Shown: positions 36,669 to 47,132, counted from the stretch's first letter. The stretch: 64,000 nt of DNA from Frateuria_A sp035695185 (GCF_035695185.1 NZ_DASSES010000090.1:18435-82434); one strand, 5' to 3'. The notes: generated by a model from the sequence alone, not told the origin. A program made the numbers and translations.

Positions 36669-39600
36669 ATGAAGCACGCATTGTTCAATCGCCGCTCGGC
36701 GATGGCGCTGGCCGTGGGCATGAGCCTGGCCGGTCTGGCCTACGGCCAGGCCACCACCGGTGCCATCTTCGGCCAGGCCGCTGCCGGCCAGACTGTCCAG
36801 ATCCAGAGCACGTCGGGCGTGACCCGCCAGGTCCAGGTGGACCAGAGCGGCCGCTATTCCTTCGCCTCGCTGCCCCTGGGCACGTACACGGTGACTGTCG
36901 TCCAGGACGGCAAGACGGTCGATACCCGCAACAACGTGACCCTGCGCGTCGGCGCAGGTACGGAAGTCGATTTCGCTTCCGCCGCCAACGCGCAGAACCT
37001 CGGCGCGATCACGGTCTCGGCCAGCGCCCTGCCGGCCATCGACGTGTCCGCGGTCGACTCGCGCACCGTGGTTACCCAGCAGCAGCTCCAGCAGCTGCCG
37101 CTGGGCCGTAGCGCCGAAGCCATCGCCCTGCTTGCCCCGGGCGTCGCCCAGGGCGCCACGGGCACCGGCTTCGCCAGCCCGACCGGCCAGGCGCTGGTCT
37201 CCTTCGGTGGCTCCTCGGTCTCCGAGAATGCCTATTACATCAACGGCATGAACACCACCGATCCGATCAACGGCTACGGCGGCATGGTGCTGCCCTACGG
37301 CGCGATCGACCAGGAAGAAGTGCTGACCGGCGGCTATGGCGCCATGTACGGCCGTTCCGATGGCGGCGTCATCAGCATCGTGGGCCGCCGCGGCACCAAC
37401 GAGTGGCACTTCGGCGGGCAGCTCCTCTACACCCCGCAGTGGGGCAAGGCCGATCCGAGGAACACCTACTTCGCGGACGGGTCGAGCAACGCCGGCGAGC
37501 TGTATCGCTACAACAACGAGAACAAGACCTGGAACGGCGTCGCGTCCGGCTATGCCGGTGGCCCGCTGATCAAGGACAAGCTGTTCGCGTTCGTCGCCGC
37601 CGAAGGCGAGAAGACCGCCGGCAAGAGCATCGCCAGCGTCGCCGCGGACCACCAGACCAACTACTCGTACACCGATCCGAAGCTGTACGCCAAGCTGGAC
37701 TGGAACATCGACGACAACAACCTGTTGGAAGTGACCGGCGCCAGCTACAAGGACACCTACGCCGGCAACATCTACAACTACGACAACGAGACGCGCACGC
37801 GCGGCGACTTCGTCAACGCCGCCACCGAGGAAGCGACCAAGCAGTCGATGTGGGTGGCCAAGTACACCGGCTACCTGACCGACAACCTGACCGTGTCCGC
37901 GCAGTTCGGCCGCCAGAGGACCCAGTTCTACACCCAGCCGGGCGCGGCCGATCCGAACCTGATCCGCATCCTCGGTTCGGAGGACCAGGACCCGAATCTC
38001 AACGGTGGCGTGGCGGGCGGCATCACCAACCCGCAGAACCTGCTGCAGGTGTCCGATCCGGCCCATGAGAGCAGGGCCACGAACTGGCGCCTGGACGTGA
38101 GCTACCAGCTCGGCGACCACCTGCTGTCGGCCGGCCTCGACAACCAGTCGACCGAGGACAACCACGACGGCGCGTCCATGTTCGGCAACGCCGGGTTTGC
38201 GTGGGAATACGGTGCGATCACCGCGGGCCAGCCGCTGGCCGGCGGCCAGGTCACCGTGCCGGCCGGCGTCGTCTACTACGTCGACCAGTACCGCCAGGAA
38301 ACCAGCGCGAGCGTGATGGTCAAGCAGCGCGCGCAGTACATCGAGGACAAGTGGCAGGTCAACGACCGCGTGCTGCTCAGCCTCGGCCTGCGCAACGACC
38401 AGTTCACCAACTACAACGGTTCGGGTGAGCCCTACATCAACCAGCACAAGCCGCAGTGGGCCCCGCGCCTGGGCGCCACCTGGGACGTGTTCGGCGACAG
38501 CACCTTCAAGGTGTACGCCAACGCCGGCCGCTACTACCTCGCGCTGCCCGCCGCACCGGCCCTGCGTGCCGCCTCGGGTTCCTACTACACCCGCGTCTAC
38601 GGCTCGTACACCGACATCGATCCGGTGACCGGCTATCCGATCGGCTTCCAGCCGTTCGACACGGTCAATGGCCCGGGTGCCGAGATCTCGCTCAACAACG
38701 AGTACGGCCAGGCGCCCGACCCGAAGACCGTCACCGCCAAGGGCCTGAAGGCCGAGTACCAGGACGAGTTCATCGCCGGCTTCGACAAGACGCTGGGGCA
38801 GGACTGGGTCTACGGCGCCAAGCTGACCTACCGCAAGCTCGGCACCGCGATCGACGACTTCTGCGACATCGACGCGGTCAAGGCCAAGTCCGTCCAGATG
38901 GGCTACGACCTGGCCAACCAGGACTGGAGCTCGGTCAGCTGCTACCTGTTCAACGCCGGTCGCTCGAACGACTTCCTGGTCGGCAACACCGACGGTGGCT
39001 ACGACACCATCACGATGACCAACAAGGACTTCGGGTTCCCGAAGCTGAAGCGCCACTACTACTCCGCCGAGCTGCACCTGGAGCATCCGAAGGGCGACAG
39101 CAACTGGTGGGGCCGCGTGAGCTACGTCTACTCGCGCTCGTACGGCAACAGCGAGGGGCAGACCGACTCCGACGCCGGTACCCGCAGCGATCCGTCCGTC
39201 ACGCAGGCGTGGGACAACGCCCCGCTGATGGCGTACTCGAACGGCCTGCTGGCGAACGACCACACCCACGCGTTCAAGGCGTTCGGTGCGTACCAGGTCA
39301 CGCCGGAGTTCATGGTGGCCGGCAACCTGGTGGTGCAGTCGGGCTCGCCGCGTAACTGCTACGGCGCGTATGGTCCGGACCAGATCGATGCCGGCTACGG
39401 CGTCTACTCGTACCACTTCTGCGGTGGCCAGCCGTCCCGTCCCGGCGACGCCGGCCGGAACCCGACCACGCACGTGGTGTCGATCAACGCCGAATACCGG
39501 CCGGCCTTCGCCGACCACAAGCTGGCGTTCAGCGTCGACGTGCACAACGTCTTCAACGAACAGAAGAAGACGCAGTCGTACCCGTACTACGGGGTGTCCG

Positions 39601-39683
39601 ATGCACCGAACCCGTACTACAACCTGCCCATCGCCTGGGAAACTCCGCGTTACGTCCGCTTCGGCGTGTCGTACGACTACTGA
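36669..39683 (+). CDS. Oar-like TonB-dependent receptor
   Basis: This 1004-residue outer-membrane protein has a signal peptide (about residues 1-27), an N-terminal carboxypeptidase-regulatory-like beta domain (residues 30-110; SGRYSFASLPLGTYTV), a plug (residues 120-230) and a large beta-barrel ending in an aromatic residue (SYDY). Oar-type receptors import large or protein-derived substrates with TonB/ExbBD. It is monocistronic, closed by a strong terminator. The ligand is unknown. Confidence 0.92.
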   Translation: MKHALFNRRSAMALAVGMSLAGLAYGQATTGAIFGQAAAGQTVQIQSTSGVTRQVQVDQSGRYSFASLPLGTYTVTVVQDGKTVDTRNNVTLRVGAGTEVDFASAANAQNLGAITVSASALPAIDVSAVDSRTVVTQQQLQQLPLGRSAEAIALLAPGVAQGATGTGFASPTGQALVSFGGSSVSENAYYINGMNTTDPINGYGGMVLPYGAIDQEEVLTGGYGAMYGRSDGGVISIVGRRGTNEWHFGGQLLYTPQWGKADPRNTYFADGSSNAGELYRYNNENKTWNGVASGYAGGPLIKDKLFAFVAAEGEKTAGKSIASVAADHQTNYSYTDPKLYAKLDWNIDDNNLLEVTGASYKDTYAGNIYNYDNETRTRGDFVNAATEEATKQSMWVAKYTGYLTDNLTVSAQFGRQRTQFYTQPGAADPNLIRILGSEDQDPNLNGGVAGGITNPQNLLQVSDPAHESRATNWRLDVSYQLGDHLLSAGLDNQSTEDNHDGASMFGNAGFAWEYGAITAGQPLAGGQVTVPAGVVYYVDQYRQETSASVMVKQRAQYIEDKWQVNDRVLLSLGLRNDQFTNYNGSGEPYINQHKPQWAPRLGATWDVFGDSTFKVYANAGRYYLALPAAPALRAASGSYYTRVYGSYTDIDPVTGYPIGFQPFDTVNGPGAEISLNNEYGQAPDPKTVTAKGLKAEYQDEFIAGFDKTLGQDWVYGAKLTYRKLGTAIDDFCDIDAVKAKSVQMGYDLANQDWSSVSCYLFNAGRSNDFLVGNTDGGYDTITMTNKDFGFPKLKRHYYSAELHLEHPKGDSNWWGRVSYVYSRSYGNSEGQTDSDAGTRSDPSVTQAWDNAPLMAYSNGLLANDHTHAFKAFGAYQVTPEFMVAGNLVVQSGSPRNCYGAYGPDQIDAGYGVYSYHFCGGQPSRPGDAGRNPTTHVVSINAEYRPAFADHKLAFSVDVHNVFNEQKKTQSYPYYGVSDAPNPYYNLPIAWETPRYVRFGVSYDY

Positions 39684-39704
39684 GTAACCTCCCATCGGGA
39701 AGGA

Positions 39705-39737
39705 AGCGCCTCGAGCAATCGAGGCGCTCTTTTTTTT
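39705..39737 (+). terminator. Rho-independent terminator
   Basis: AGCGCCTCGA (39705-39714), loop GCAA, TCGAGGCGCT (39719-39728), then C and eight T residues. It is 22 bp after the Oar-like receptor stop and is the clearest intrinsic terminator in the window. Confidence 0.96.
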
Positions 39738-39775
39738 GCTCCGGAAACCGGTGCCGCTGCGCTCGACCCGTGGCT

Positions 39776-40810
39776 TCAGTGTTCCTGGTCGTGCGGGCGG
39801 TCGCCGTCGACGACCTGCCGTCCCAGCGCGGGGTCGTCGGTGAAGAAGGCATCGATGCCCGCCGCCAGGTGGGCGCGGATCTCGTCGACCGAGCCCCGCG
39901 GATGGCGCTGCGCCGGGTCGTCGCCGCACCACAGGGCCGGCGGCAGGAACGCGTTTTCCGGACGGAAGGTCCACGCATAGACCGCCAGGCCGGCGGCCTG
40001 GGCATCGCGCACCAGTGACGTCGGCGCGCCGGGGCGGCCGCTCCCGTCCAGCGGCAGGATCGCGCGCGCGTCCGGGCCGATCGCATCGGCCCAGCCCGCC
40101 ACCTGGCGCAGGCCGGCGGGGGTGAGCAGGTCGGCGTAGCGCAGCGTGCCGCCACTGGCCGCGATGTCCCACGGCTGCGCACCAGGCTCGTCGACCAGCT
40201 GCAGCAGGCGCACGTTGGGCCGGCCCGCCAGGCAGGCCCGCAGAGCACGCAGGTTGGCCAGCTCGAAGGACTGGATCACCACCGGCGCACTGCGGGTGCA
40301 GGCGTGCGCGTCCAGCGTATCGAGCAGGCGCCGCTCCATGGCCAGGCCTTGCTGCTGGAACCAGGTGCCGTGCTTGATCTCCGGAATCAGCCCGATGACG
40401 CGTCCGCGCCGCGCGCTTTCGGCCGCCAGCAGTTCGATGATGTCCTCCAGCGTGGCGATCGGGTACTGCCCGTCGTGGGCGGTGCCGCGCAGGGCCGGCA
40501 GGCGTTCGCGGGTGCGCAGGGTCTTGAGCTCGGCAAGCGTGAAGTCCTCGCAGAACCATCCTTCGACCGGCACCCCGTCGATGCGCTTGCGCGTACGCCG
40601 CGCGGCGAAGCGCGGGTGCCGGGCGACGTCGGTGGTCGCGCCGATTTCGTTTTCATGGCGCGCCACCAGCACACTGTCGCCGGTGATCACCAGGTCCGGC
40701 TCGATCAGGTCCGCGCCGTCGGCGATGGCGCGCGCGTAGGCGACCAGGGTGTGCTCGGGCAGATGTGCGCAGGCGCCGCGATGGGCGATGACCAGGGGGC
40801 GTCCGCTCAT
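39776..40810 (-). CDS. Glycerophosphodiester phosphodiesterase family protein
   Basis: This 344-residue protein carries the GDPD signature VIAHRGACAHLPEHT, with catalytic His in AHRG, then LIEPDLVIT supplying metal ligands, RHEN and PEIKH. It hydrolyses glycerophosphodiesters to glycerol-3-phosphate and an alcohol. The size matches GlpQ-type enzymes, but no signal peptide is seen from ATG 40810, so it is probably cytosolic. It is 40 bp after the NagX-like gene and may be transcribed with the GlcNAc genes. Confidence 0.9.
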   Translation of the reverse strand: MSGRPLVIAHRGACAHLPEHTLVAYARAIADGADLIEPDLVITGDSVLVARHENEIGATTDVARHPRFAARRTRKRIDGVPVEGWFCEDFTLAELKTLRTRERLPALRGTAHDGQYPIATLEDIIELLAAESARRGRVIGLIPEIKHGTWFQQQGLAMERRLLDTLDAHACTRSAPVVIQSFELANLRALRACLAGRPNVRLLQLVDEPGAQPWDIAASGGTLRYADLLTPAGLRQVAGWADAIGPDARAILPLDGSGRPGAPTSLVRDAQAAGLAVYAWTFRPENAFLPPALWCGDDPAQRHPRGSVDEIRAHLAAGIDAFFTDDPALGRQVVDGDRPHDQEH

Positions 40811-40850
40811 GGTGCTCCGGAGGGTGGCGCGGTACGGGCTGCGGTCCACC

Positions 40851-41924
40851 CTACAGCTTCAGGTGGATCCGTTGCCGGTCCATGATCCACACGATCGCCC
40901 ACCAGAGCACTACGAAGGCCACCGCCCATGCGAGCGAGGCGACCCACGGACCGGCCAGGGGTGTGATCCAGCCGGCGAACAGGTGCCGGTAGAGCGGTTC
41001 CTGCCATCCCAGCGCGGGCAGCAGGATCTGCATCAGCTCGGAGCCGGCGTACGCAGCGATGGCGTTCATGCCGAAGCGTCGGCCGAGCGCCGGCCAGCCA
41101 CGCCGGTCGACCAGCCAGTGGCAGGCCAGCAGCGCCAGGATCGCCCAGCCACCGGTCCACAGCACGAACGAGGGAGTCCACAGGTTCTTGTTGAGCGGGA
41201 TCCACCACGACCAGGCCGCGCCGAGCGCCAGCGCCACCACACCGGCGGCGAGCAGCCGCGCCAGCCGGGCCTCGCGCAGCCACACGCCCGCACACAGGCC
41301 GATCAGGCTGCTGGCGATCGCGGGCAGCGTGGCGGGCAGGCCTTCGGGGTCGTGTACCTGCCCGGTGGCGGGGTTGTGATCCCACACGTAGTGGCCGAAC
41401 ACCGCGCCATCGATGCGGTCGACGATGTTGTCCCACCTGGCCAGCGTGCCCCCGGACACCAGCAGCGCGGTATAGCCGGCCAGCAACGCCGCGATGGCGA
41501 TCCACCAGGCCCGCCGCGGCGTGTAGATGGCGAACGCCGCCACCACCGCGAAGCACACGCCGATGCGTTGCAGGACCCCCGGCCAGCGCATCGCGCGCTC
41601 CGGCAGCCACCACGCCGCCAGCGCATTGATCGCCAGGCCCAGCGCGAGGATGCGCAGCGCCCGCCACAGCGCCGCGTCGCGCAGCCGGCCGGGCGCCTCG
41701 CCCTGCGCCAGCCGGGGCAGGATCGCCAGCACAACGGACACGCCCATGACGAACAGGAAGAACGGGAACACCAGGTCGGTGGGCGTGCAACCGTTCCAGC
41801 CGGCGTGTTCCAGCGGCCGGTATACGTGATCCCAGTCGCCCGGGTCGTTGACCAGCAGCATGCCGGCCACGGTGAGGCCGCGCAGGGCGTCGAGCGAAGC
41901 CAGGCGGCCGCTCCCCTCGCTCAT
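40851..41924 (-). CDS. nagX: NagX-like membrane protein (DUF5009/acyltransferase-like)
   Basis: This 357-residue protein has about ten helices and begins with RLASLDALRGLTVAGMLLVNDPG, the hallmark of the heparan-alpha-glucosaminide N-acetyltransferase-like family that includes NagX of GlcNAc gene clusters. It may act on amino sugars at the inner membrane, by acetylation or transport; this is unproven. It lies 46 bp after the GH20 gene. Confidence 0.85.
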   Translation of the reverse strand: MSEGSGRLASLDALRGLTVAGMLLVNDPGDWDHVYRPLEHAGWNGCTPTDLVFPFFLFVMGVSVVLAILPRLAQGEAPGRLRDAALWRALRILALGLAINALAAWWLPERAMRWPGVLQRIGVCFAVVAAFAIYTPRRAWWIAIAALLAGYTALLVSGGTLARWDNIVDRIDGAVFGHYVWDHNPATGQVHDPEGLPATLPAIASSLIGLCAGVWLREARLARLLAAGVVALALGAAWSWWIPLNKNLWTPSFVLWTGGWAILALLACHWLVDRRGWPALGRRFGMNAIAAYAGSELMQILLPALGWQEPLYRHLFAGWITPLAGPWVASLAWAVAFVVLWWAIVWIMDRQRIHLKL

Positions 41925-41970
41925 GCCGGCATCCGGGGGCCGCGGCCACGGACGACCGGGTCGCAGCCCC

Positions 41971-44289
41971 TCATGGCGTGGCTTCCAGCGACACGCGGCC
42001 CAGCGCATAAAGCGGACCGTCGATGGGTGCAGTCCAGGCCAGACACAGGCCATGCTCGCCCGCCTGCACCGGCAGCCGGGCGCCGAGCGTGAACCGGCGG
42101 GGGCCGTGCGTGGGGTCGGGCAGCGCCATGCGGGCCAGCACCGGGCCGGCGCAGTCATCCTCGTGCACCACCAGTTCCCCGAACCGCGTGGCATGTGGCC
42201 GCGACACCACCAGCTTTTGCTCGTGCGCCAGCTGGAAGTTGCGCGGCAGCCGTACCGCATCGACGCGGATGGCGCCGATGCCGTCCATCAGCGTGGGCGG
42301 GAATCGCTGGCAGGCGTCGAACAGGTTGACCGCGTACACCGGCCGGGTGCTCGTCGCATCGGGCGTCGGCTGCACGAGCAGCCGGAAGTCGCTGCCGGGG
42401 CAGTTCGCCAGCGCCGTGCCGGGCAGCGAAAGCAGGCTGGCGCGATCGAGCACGCGCGTGCGCGGCGCCGCCAGGGCGCTGCCGTCCGCGGCGAAGCTGG
42501 CGGCGTGCACGGTCGCCGGCAACGAGACGTTGAAGGGCCCCTCGTAGCGCGGCGAGCCTGGCGTGGGCGCGCGGCCGTCCAGCGTGTAGTGGATCGCGCC
42601 GAAGCCGGCCTGGTTCGACAGGCGGACGGTGGCCTTGCCGGTGGCCAGCGCCACGTTGCGGTCAGCGTCGATGGCCACCGCGAACGCGCTGTCGGCCACG
42701 TTGACGTGCTGTGCGCGGTAGCGCGCCAGCTGCGCCGGCAGGCGGGCGAGGAAGCCGGGCCAGTCGCGGCGGTCGGCGGGCGACCAGGCCACTTCGCTGA
42801 GCGCGTCCAGTCGCGGGAACAGCTGGTGCTCCACGTGCGCCATGGTGGGCATGTGCTCGGTCCACGCATTGGCCTGTACACCCAGCACGTGCTTGGCGTG
42901 GGCCGCATCGAGCACGTCGGGCACGACCTGCAGCCCGTACACGTCCCTGAGCGACTCCACCCCGTACCGGCCGGCGTATTCGCCGGGCACATCGCTCTGC
43001 ACGTGGTCGAAATAGAGACCCGGCGAGGGCGACATCACCACGTCGTGTCCGAGCAGCGCCGCCTTGATGCCGCCGTCGATGCCGCGCCAGGACATCACCG
43101 CGGCGCTCGCCGGCAGGTTGTCTCCCTCGAGGATCTCGTCCCAGCCGATCAGCTTGCGCCCGTGCTGCTCGAGGTAGCCGCCAATGCGGCCGATGAACCA
43201 GCCCTGCAGCGCATCCTCGCTGCGGATACCCAGCTCACGCATCTTCGCCTGTACCGCGGGCGAGGCCTGCCACTGGTCCTTGATCGCCTCGTCGCCGCCG
43301 ACGTGGATGTACGGCGACGGGAACAGCGCCATCACCTCGTCGAGCACGTGCTCGATGAACGCGAAGGTGTCCTCGTCCACGTTGTACAGCCAGGGGTTGA
43401 TGCCGGAATCGGCGGACACCCGGGGCCGCGCGCCGGTGACGCCGATCTGCGGGTAGGAGGCCACCGCCGCCTGCGCGTGGCCGGGCATGTCCAGCTCCGG
43501 CACGATGGTGACGTGGCGGGCGGCGGCGTAGGCGACCACCTGGCGGATCTCCTGCTGGGTGTAGAAGCCGCCGTAGCGTGCCGGCTCGCCGTCGTGGCCC
43601 GCGCCCGGCGGCGTGCGCCAGGCGCCGATCCGGGTCAGCTCGGGGTAACGCTTGATCTCGATGCGCCAGCCCTGGTCGTCGGTCAGGTGCCAGTGCAGCA
43701 CGTCGAGCTTGTGCTGGGCCATCTGGTCGATCAGGCGCTCGACCTCGACCACACTCTGGAAGTGGCGTGCCGAGTCGAGCATCACCCCTCGCCAGGCAAA
43801 GCGCGGCCAATCGCGGATGGCGAGTGCGGGCACCTCCACCGCGCCCCGCCGGCTGTCGGGCGTCAGCAGCTGATAGAGCGTGACCGCGCCATGGAACAAG
43901 CCCGCATCGTCGCGTGCGGCGACCTCGATGCCTTCGGGGGTGGCGGTGAGGGCATAGCCGCCGGCCTGCGTCACCGGCGTCCGTGGATCGCGCCGCAACA
44001 CGATCGCGCGCGGCGCGCTGCGCGCACGGGCGATGGACAGCTCCAGGCCACGCGTCCGCGCCAGCAGGCTGCGAAGGTACTGCGCGGTCTGCCGGGTGGC
44101 CGGCTCGGGGCTGGCCAGCACCAGTGGCGTGTGCACATCCACGCGGAAACCGCCCGGCTGCAGGCGGACCTGCGCCGGGAACGGAATCAGGGGCGGCGGC
44201 GACGGCCCCCCGGCGGAAGCCGCGCCTGCCGGCAGCAGGGCGAACCCGAGCAGCACGCACGCGCAACGGGACAGGAACGGATGGCGCAT
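41971..44289 (-). CDS. Beta-N-acetylhexosaminidase, GH20
   Basis: This 772-residue exported glycosidase removes terminal GlcNAc from chitin oligomers or glycans in the periplasm. It has a signal peptide, an N-terminal GH20b-like beta domain (residues 30-150), a TIM barrel with HWHLTDDQGW and catalytic pair Asp-Glu in HVGGDEAIKDQW, and a C-terminal region with a chitobiase-type domain. GAGGAG is six bases before ATG 44289. It feeds GlcNAc to the adjacent nag genes. Confidence 0.94.
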   Translation of the reverse strand: MRHPFLSRCACVLLGFALLPAGAASAGGPSPPPLIPFPAQVRLQPGGFRVDVHTPLVLASPEPATRQTAQYLRSLLARTRGLELSIARARSAPRAIVLRRDPRTPVTQAGGYALTATPEGIEVAARDDAGLFHGAVTLYQLLTPDSRRGAVEVPALAIRDWPRFAWRGVMLDSARHFQSVVEVERLIDQMAQHKLDVLHWHLTDDQGWRIEIKRYPELTRIGAWRTPPGAGHDGEPARYGGFYTQQEIRQVVAYAAARHVTIVPELDMPGHAQAAVASYPQIGVTGARPRVSADSGINPWLYNVDEDTFAFIEHVLDEVMALFPSPYIHVGGDEAIKDQWQASPAVQAKMRELGIRSEDALQGWFIGRIGGYLEQHGRKLIGWDEILEGDNLPASAAVMSWRGIDGGIKAALLGHDVVMSPSPGLYFDHVQSDVPGEYAGRYGVESLRDVYGLQVVPDVLDAAHAKHVLGVQANAWTEHMPTMAHVEHQLFPRLDALSEVAWSPADRRDWPGFLARLPAQLARYRAQHVNVADSAFAVAIDADRNVALATGKATVRLSNQAGFGAIHYTLDGRAPTPGSPRYEGPFNVSLPATVHAASFAADGSALAAPRTRVLDRASLLSLPGTALANCPGSDFRLLVQPTPDATSTRPVYAVNLFDACQRFPPTLMDGIGAIRVDAVRLPRNFQLAHEQKLVVSRPHATRFGELVVHEDDCAGPVLARMALPDPTHGPRRFTLGARLPVQAGEHGLCLAWTAPIDGPLYALGRVSLEATP

Positions 44290-44335
44290 CGGCATCTCCT
44301 CTGATGGCCCAGCTTGCCATTGCCGCGGCCTGCGC

Positions 44336-44369
44336 AAAAAAAGGGGCCCGAACATGCCGACCGGGCCCG
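44336..44369 (-). terminator. Intrinsic terminator after the GlcNAc receptor gene
   Basis: On the minus strand, GGGCCCG and CGGGCCC form a stem (plus-strand 44362-44368 and 44344-44350) followed by C and seven T residues (A-run at 44336-44342). It should end most transcripts from the receptor gene before the GH20 gene, implying a separate promoter or partial read-through. Confidence 0.8.
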
Positions 44370-44414
44370 AGCGGGGAGCGCGGGCCGTCCGTGGCCCGCG
44401 TGAATCGCGATGGA

Positions 44415-47132
44415 TCAGAAGCTCAGGTGTGCGTTGAGGTAGTACTGCCGCCCGTTCTCGTAGAACGAGGTCGGGATGGCGGCGCTCTGGTAGTACTTGA
44501 TGGTCGGGTTGTTGAGGTTGAGCGCATCCAGGCTGAAGCTCAGCCAGTCGGTGGCCTTGTAGCTGAGCGAGGCCGCGAGCGTGCCGAAGCTGTCCTGGTA
44601 GTACGGGTGCGTGCCGGACAGGCCGATCAGGAACGACGAGCGGCGGGTGTAGCTGACGCGGGCGCCGAAGGTGTCGTTCTCGAAGTAGGCACCGACGTTG
44701 TAGGTGTTCTTCGAGGTGCCCAGCAGGTGATCACTGCCGTCGGCCCAGGTGTAGTCCGAGCTGCCGTCGGCGTAGGTGTAGTTGGTGGTGATACCGAAGT
44801 ACTGGCCGATCGGCTGGTCGTACGCCAGCTCCACGCCGCGGACCTTGGCGTCGGCATTGATCGGCATGGATACCTGGTAGGCCTCCAGCTGGTGGGTCAG
44901 CTCGCTGTACAGCATCTGCGTCTGGACGCCGTAGGCCACGTAGTCCTTCATGTTCATCGCATACGCGGTGGCCGAGAGCAGGCCGCGCGGCATGAAGTAC
45001 CACTCCAGGCCGGCGTCGAGGTTGGTGGAGACCACCGGCTTCAGCTTCGGGTTGCCGCCGCCGCCGGTCTTGTTGAGATCCGAGCCGTAGGACGAAGCGC
45101 CCAGCGCGGAGTAGTCGGGCAGGGTCTGCGTCTGCGAAGCCGCGACGCGGAGCACCAGGCTGTCGGCGAGGTTGAACTTCAGGTTCGCGCTGGGCAGCAC
45201 GCGGCTGTACTTGTTGTCGTAGTGGCGCCGGTCCCACGCGCCGAACAGGCTGCTCACGTCGGGCGAGACAGTATCGGCGAAGTAGGTGTCGATGCCCTGC
45301 TTGATGTTGACGTAGCGCAGGCCCGCGTTGCCGCTCCAGTTGTCGCCCTCGAGGTTGACCTGGAAATAGGCCGCGAGGTTCTTCTCGTCGACGCTCCACT
45401 CGGCGCCGTAGTTGTGGCGGCCGGTGGGGCCGTCGTTGTTGGACAGCCAGGTGGAGTTGGCGATGATCGCGTCCTTCAGCGCGCCCGGGGTGAAGTACCA
45501 CAGGTCGCGCGGGAAGGTGCCGCCGATGCCCTCGGCAAAGTGGCCCGGATAGTTCGCGGTGGCGCCGTTCTGCAGGGTCGACCAGATGTCGCCGGGCGAG
45601 GCACCCTCGGGCGACTGCGCCTCGCGATCGTGCTTGGCGTAGCGCACGCCGTAGTCGAACGACTGCACCACGCCGGCGTTGAAGTACTGGGTGAAGTCCG
45701 CGGTGAACCAGTTCTCCTTGTCCACGGCGCGCACTTCCTGGTTGCCCCAGGTACCGAAGCTGGTGACGCCCGCCGGGCTGATGTCGCCGCCCACGCTCCA
45801 GTCCACCGGTGCACTGTTGCCGTGCGTGGTCCAGCTGGCGCCACCGCCGTTGGCCGCGGTCACTTCGGCGATGAACTGGCGCGGCGTCTCGCCGATGCCC
45901 TTGGTGGTGCCGGCCTGGAATTTCGCCGACAGGTTGTCGGTGACGTTCCAGTCCGCGTCGAGGGTGTAGTACTGGGTCCTGGACGAGGCCTCGCGGTAGA
46001 TCATGTCGTACACGACGTAGTTGGTACCCGGCACGCCGGCGTAGGTCGCGTTGGTCAGCACGCCGTTCTCGACGGTGTAGCCGGGCTCGGGCGCCTGGCT
46101 GGTCGCGAAGTTGCCACCCCACAGCATGAAGTTGCGGTTGTAGTTGTTGGCCTTCATCTTCGAGTAGAAGCCGCTGGCGCCCAGCGTGAGGTCGTCGCTC
46201 GGCCGGAACTGCAATTCCACCAGGCCGCCCTTGCGGTCGCGGACCTGCTCGAACAGGGTCGAACCGAGCAGGCCGGGCACCGATACGCCGGCGAGGTCGG
46301 GGTTGCTCTGCGCGAGCGGCGAGGTCGGGTCGATTACCGCGAAGCCGCCGGGAATCTCCTGCGCCTCGCGGCGCAGATGACGCTTCTGCTTGAACGCCTG
46401 CACCAGCACGCCGAAGGTGCTGGCGTCGTTCTTGTAGTTGAAGAGTCCCGAGAACTGCGGATCGGTCTTGCCCGGGCCGTCGGCATAGACGCCGCCGACG
46501 CTGAGATCGCCCGAGACCTGCTTTTCGAAGTCCAGCGGCTTGCGCGTGATGATATCGACGTTGCCGGTGGTACCGCCGTCCTGGAAGCGCGCCTCGGAGG
46601 ACTTGTGCACCTCCACCCGGCTGACCAGTTCGGACGGCAGCAGGGTATAGCTCACGCTGCGGCCGACGTTGTTGCCCTGGCTGAGCACGAACCAGTCGGC
46701 CGAACCGACGCCGTGGCCGTTGATCAGGGTCTGGGTCAGGCTTGGGCTGGTGCCGCGCAGGCTGACGCGGTCGGCTTCGTCGAAGCCGCCTTCGTCGGCG
46801 CTGGAGGAGCTGATGTTCACGCCCGGCAGGCGCTGCAGCGTGTCGGCCACGTTGTGCGCCGGCAGCTTGCCGACGTCCTCGGCGGTGACCACTTCCATGG
46901 TCGAGTTGGAATCGCGCTTGATGTCGAGCGCCTTCTCCACCGAGCCACGGATGCCGGTGACGGTAACGGTCGACAGCTGCTTGATCCTGTCCTTCCCGGA
47001 CGGGGCCGCCGGGGTCTGTGCGGTGGCGTCGGTACCGGTCGTGGCCTGGTCCGCGTCCTGGGCATGCAGCGTGCCGGCCAGGCAAAGGCTGGCGACGATG
47101 CTTGCGGCTAACAGCGTCTTGCGGTGTGACAT
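44415..47132 (-). CDS. TonB-dependent receptor of the GlcNAc locus
   Basis: This 905-residue outer-membrane receptor has a signal peptide (AGTLHA-QD), a plug (VTVTGIRGSVEKALDIKRDS is typical of the xanthomonad sugar-receptor branch) and a barrel ending in HLSF. In Xanthomonas, receptors of this branch beside nag genes are induced by GlcNAc and import chitin-derived oligomers. GGAGGGGAGC precedes ATG 47132. It lies 77 bp after the kinase gene on the same strand. Confidence 0.93.
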   Translation of the reverse strand: MSHRKTLLAASIVASLCLAGTLHAQDADQATTGTDATAQTPAAPSGKDRIKQLSTVTVTGIRGSVEKALDIKRDSNSTMEVVTAEDVGKLPAHNVADTLQRLPGVNISSSSADEGGFDEADRVSLRGTSPSLTQTLINGHGVGSADWFVLSQGNNVGRSVSYTLLPSELVSRVEVHKSSEARFQDGGTTGNVDIITRKPLDFEKQVSGDLSVGGVYADGPGKTDPQFSGLFNYKNDASTFGVLVQAFKQKRHLRREAQEIPGGFAVIDPTSPLAQSNPDLAGVSVPGLLGSTLFEQVRDRKGGLVELQFRPSDDLTLGASGFYSKMKANNYNRNFMLWGGNFATSQAPEPGYTVENGVLTNATYAGVPGTNYVVYDMIYREASSRTQYYTLDADWNVTDNLSAKFQAGTTKGIGETPRQFIAEVTAANGGGASWTTHGNSAPVDWSVGGDISPAGVTSFGTWGNQEVRAVDKENWFTADFTQYFNAGVVQSFDYGVRYAKHDREAQSPEGASPGDIWSTLQNGATANYPGHFAEGIGGTFPRDLWYFTPGALKDAIIANSTWLSNNDGPTGRHNYGAEWSVDEKNLAAYFQVNLEGDNWSGNAGLRYVNIKQGIDTYFADTVSPDVSSLFGAWDRRHYDNKYSRVLPSANLKFNLADSLVLRVAASQTQTLPDYSALGASSYGSDLNKTGGGGNPKLKPVVSTNLDAGLEWYFMPRGLLSATAYAMNMKDYVAYGVQTQMLYSELTHQLEAYQVSMPINADAKVRGVELAYDQPIGQYFGITTNYTYADGSSDYTWADGSDHLLGTSKNTYNVGAYFENDTFGARVSYTRRSSFLIGLSGTHPYYQDSFGTLAASLSYKATDWLSFSLDALNLNNPTIKYYQSAAIPTSFYENGRQYYLNAHLSF

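Noticed and set aside
36597..40559. 1320-codon open frame on the minus strand across the Oar-like receptor
   Set aside because: Its translation is Val/Arg/Gly-rich without domains and is antisense to a clear TonB-dependent receptor; GC-rich codon bias leaves such frames open.
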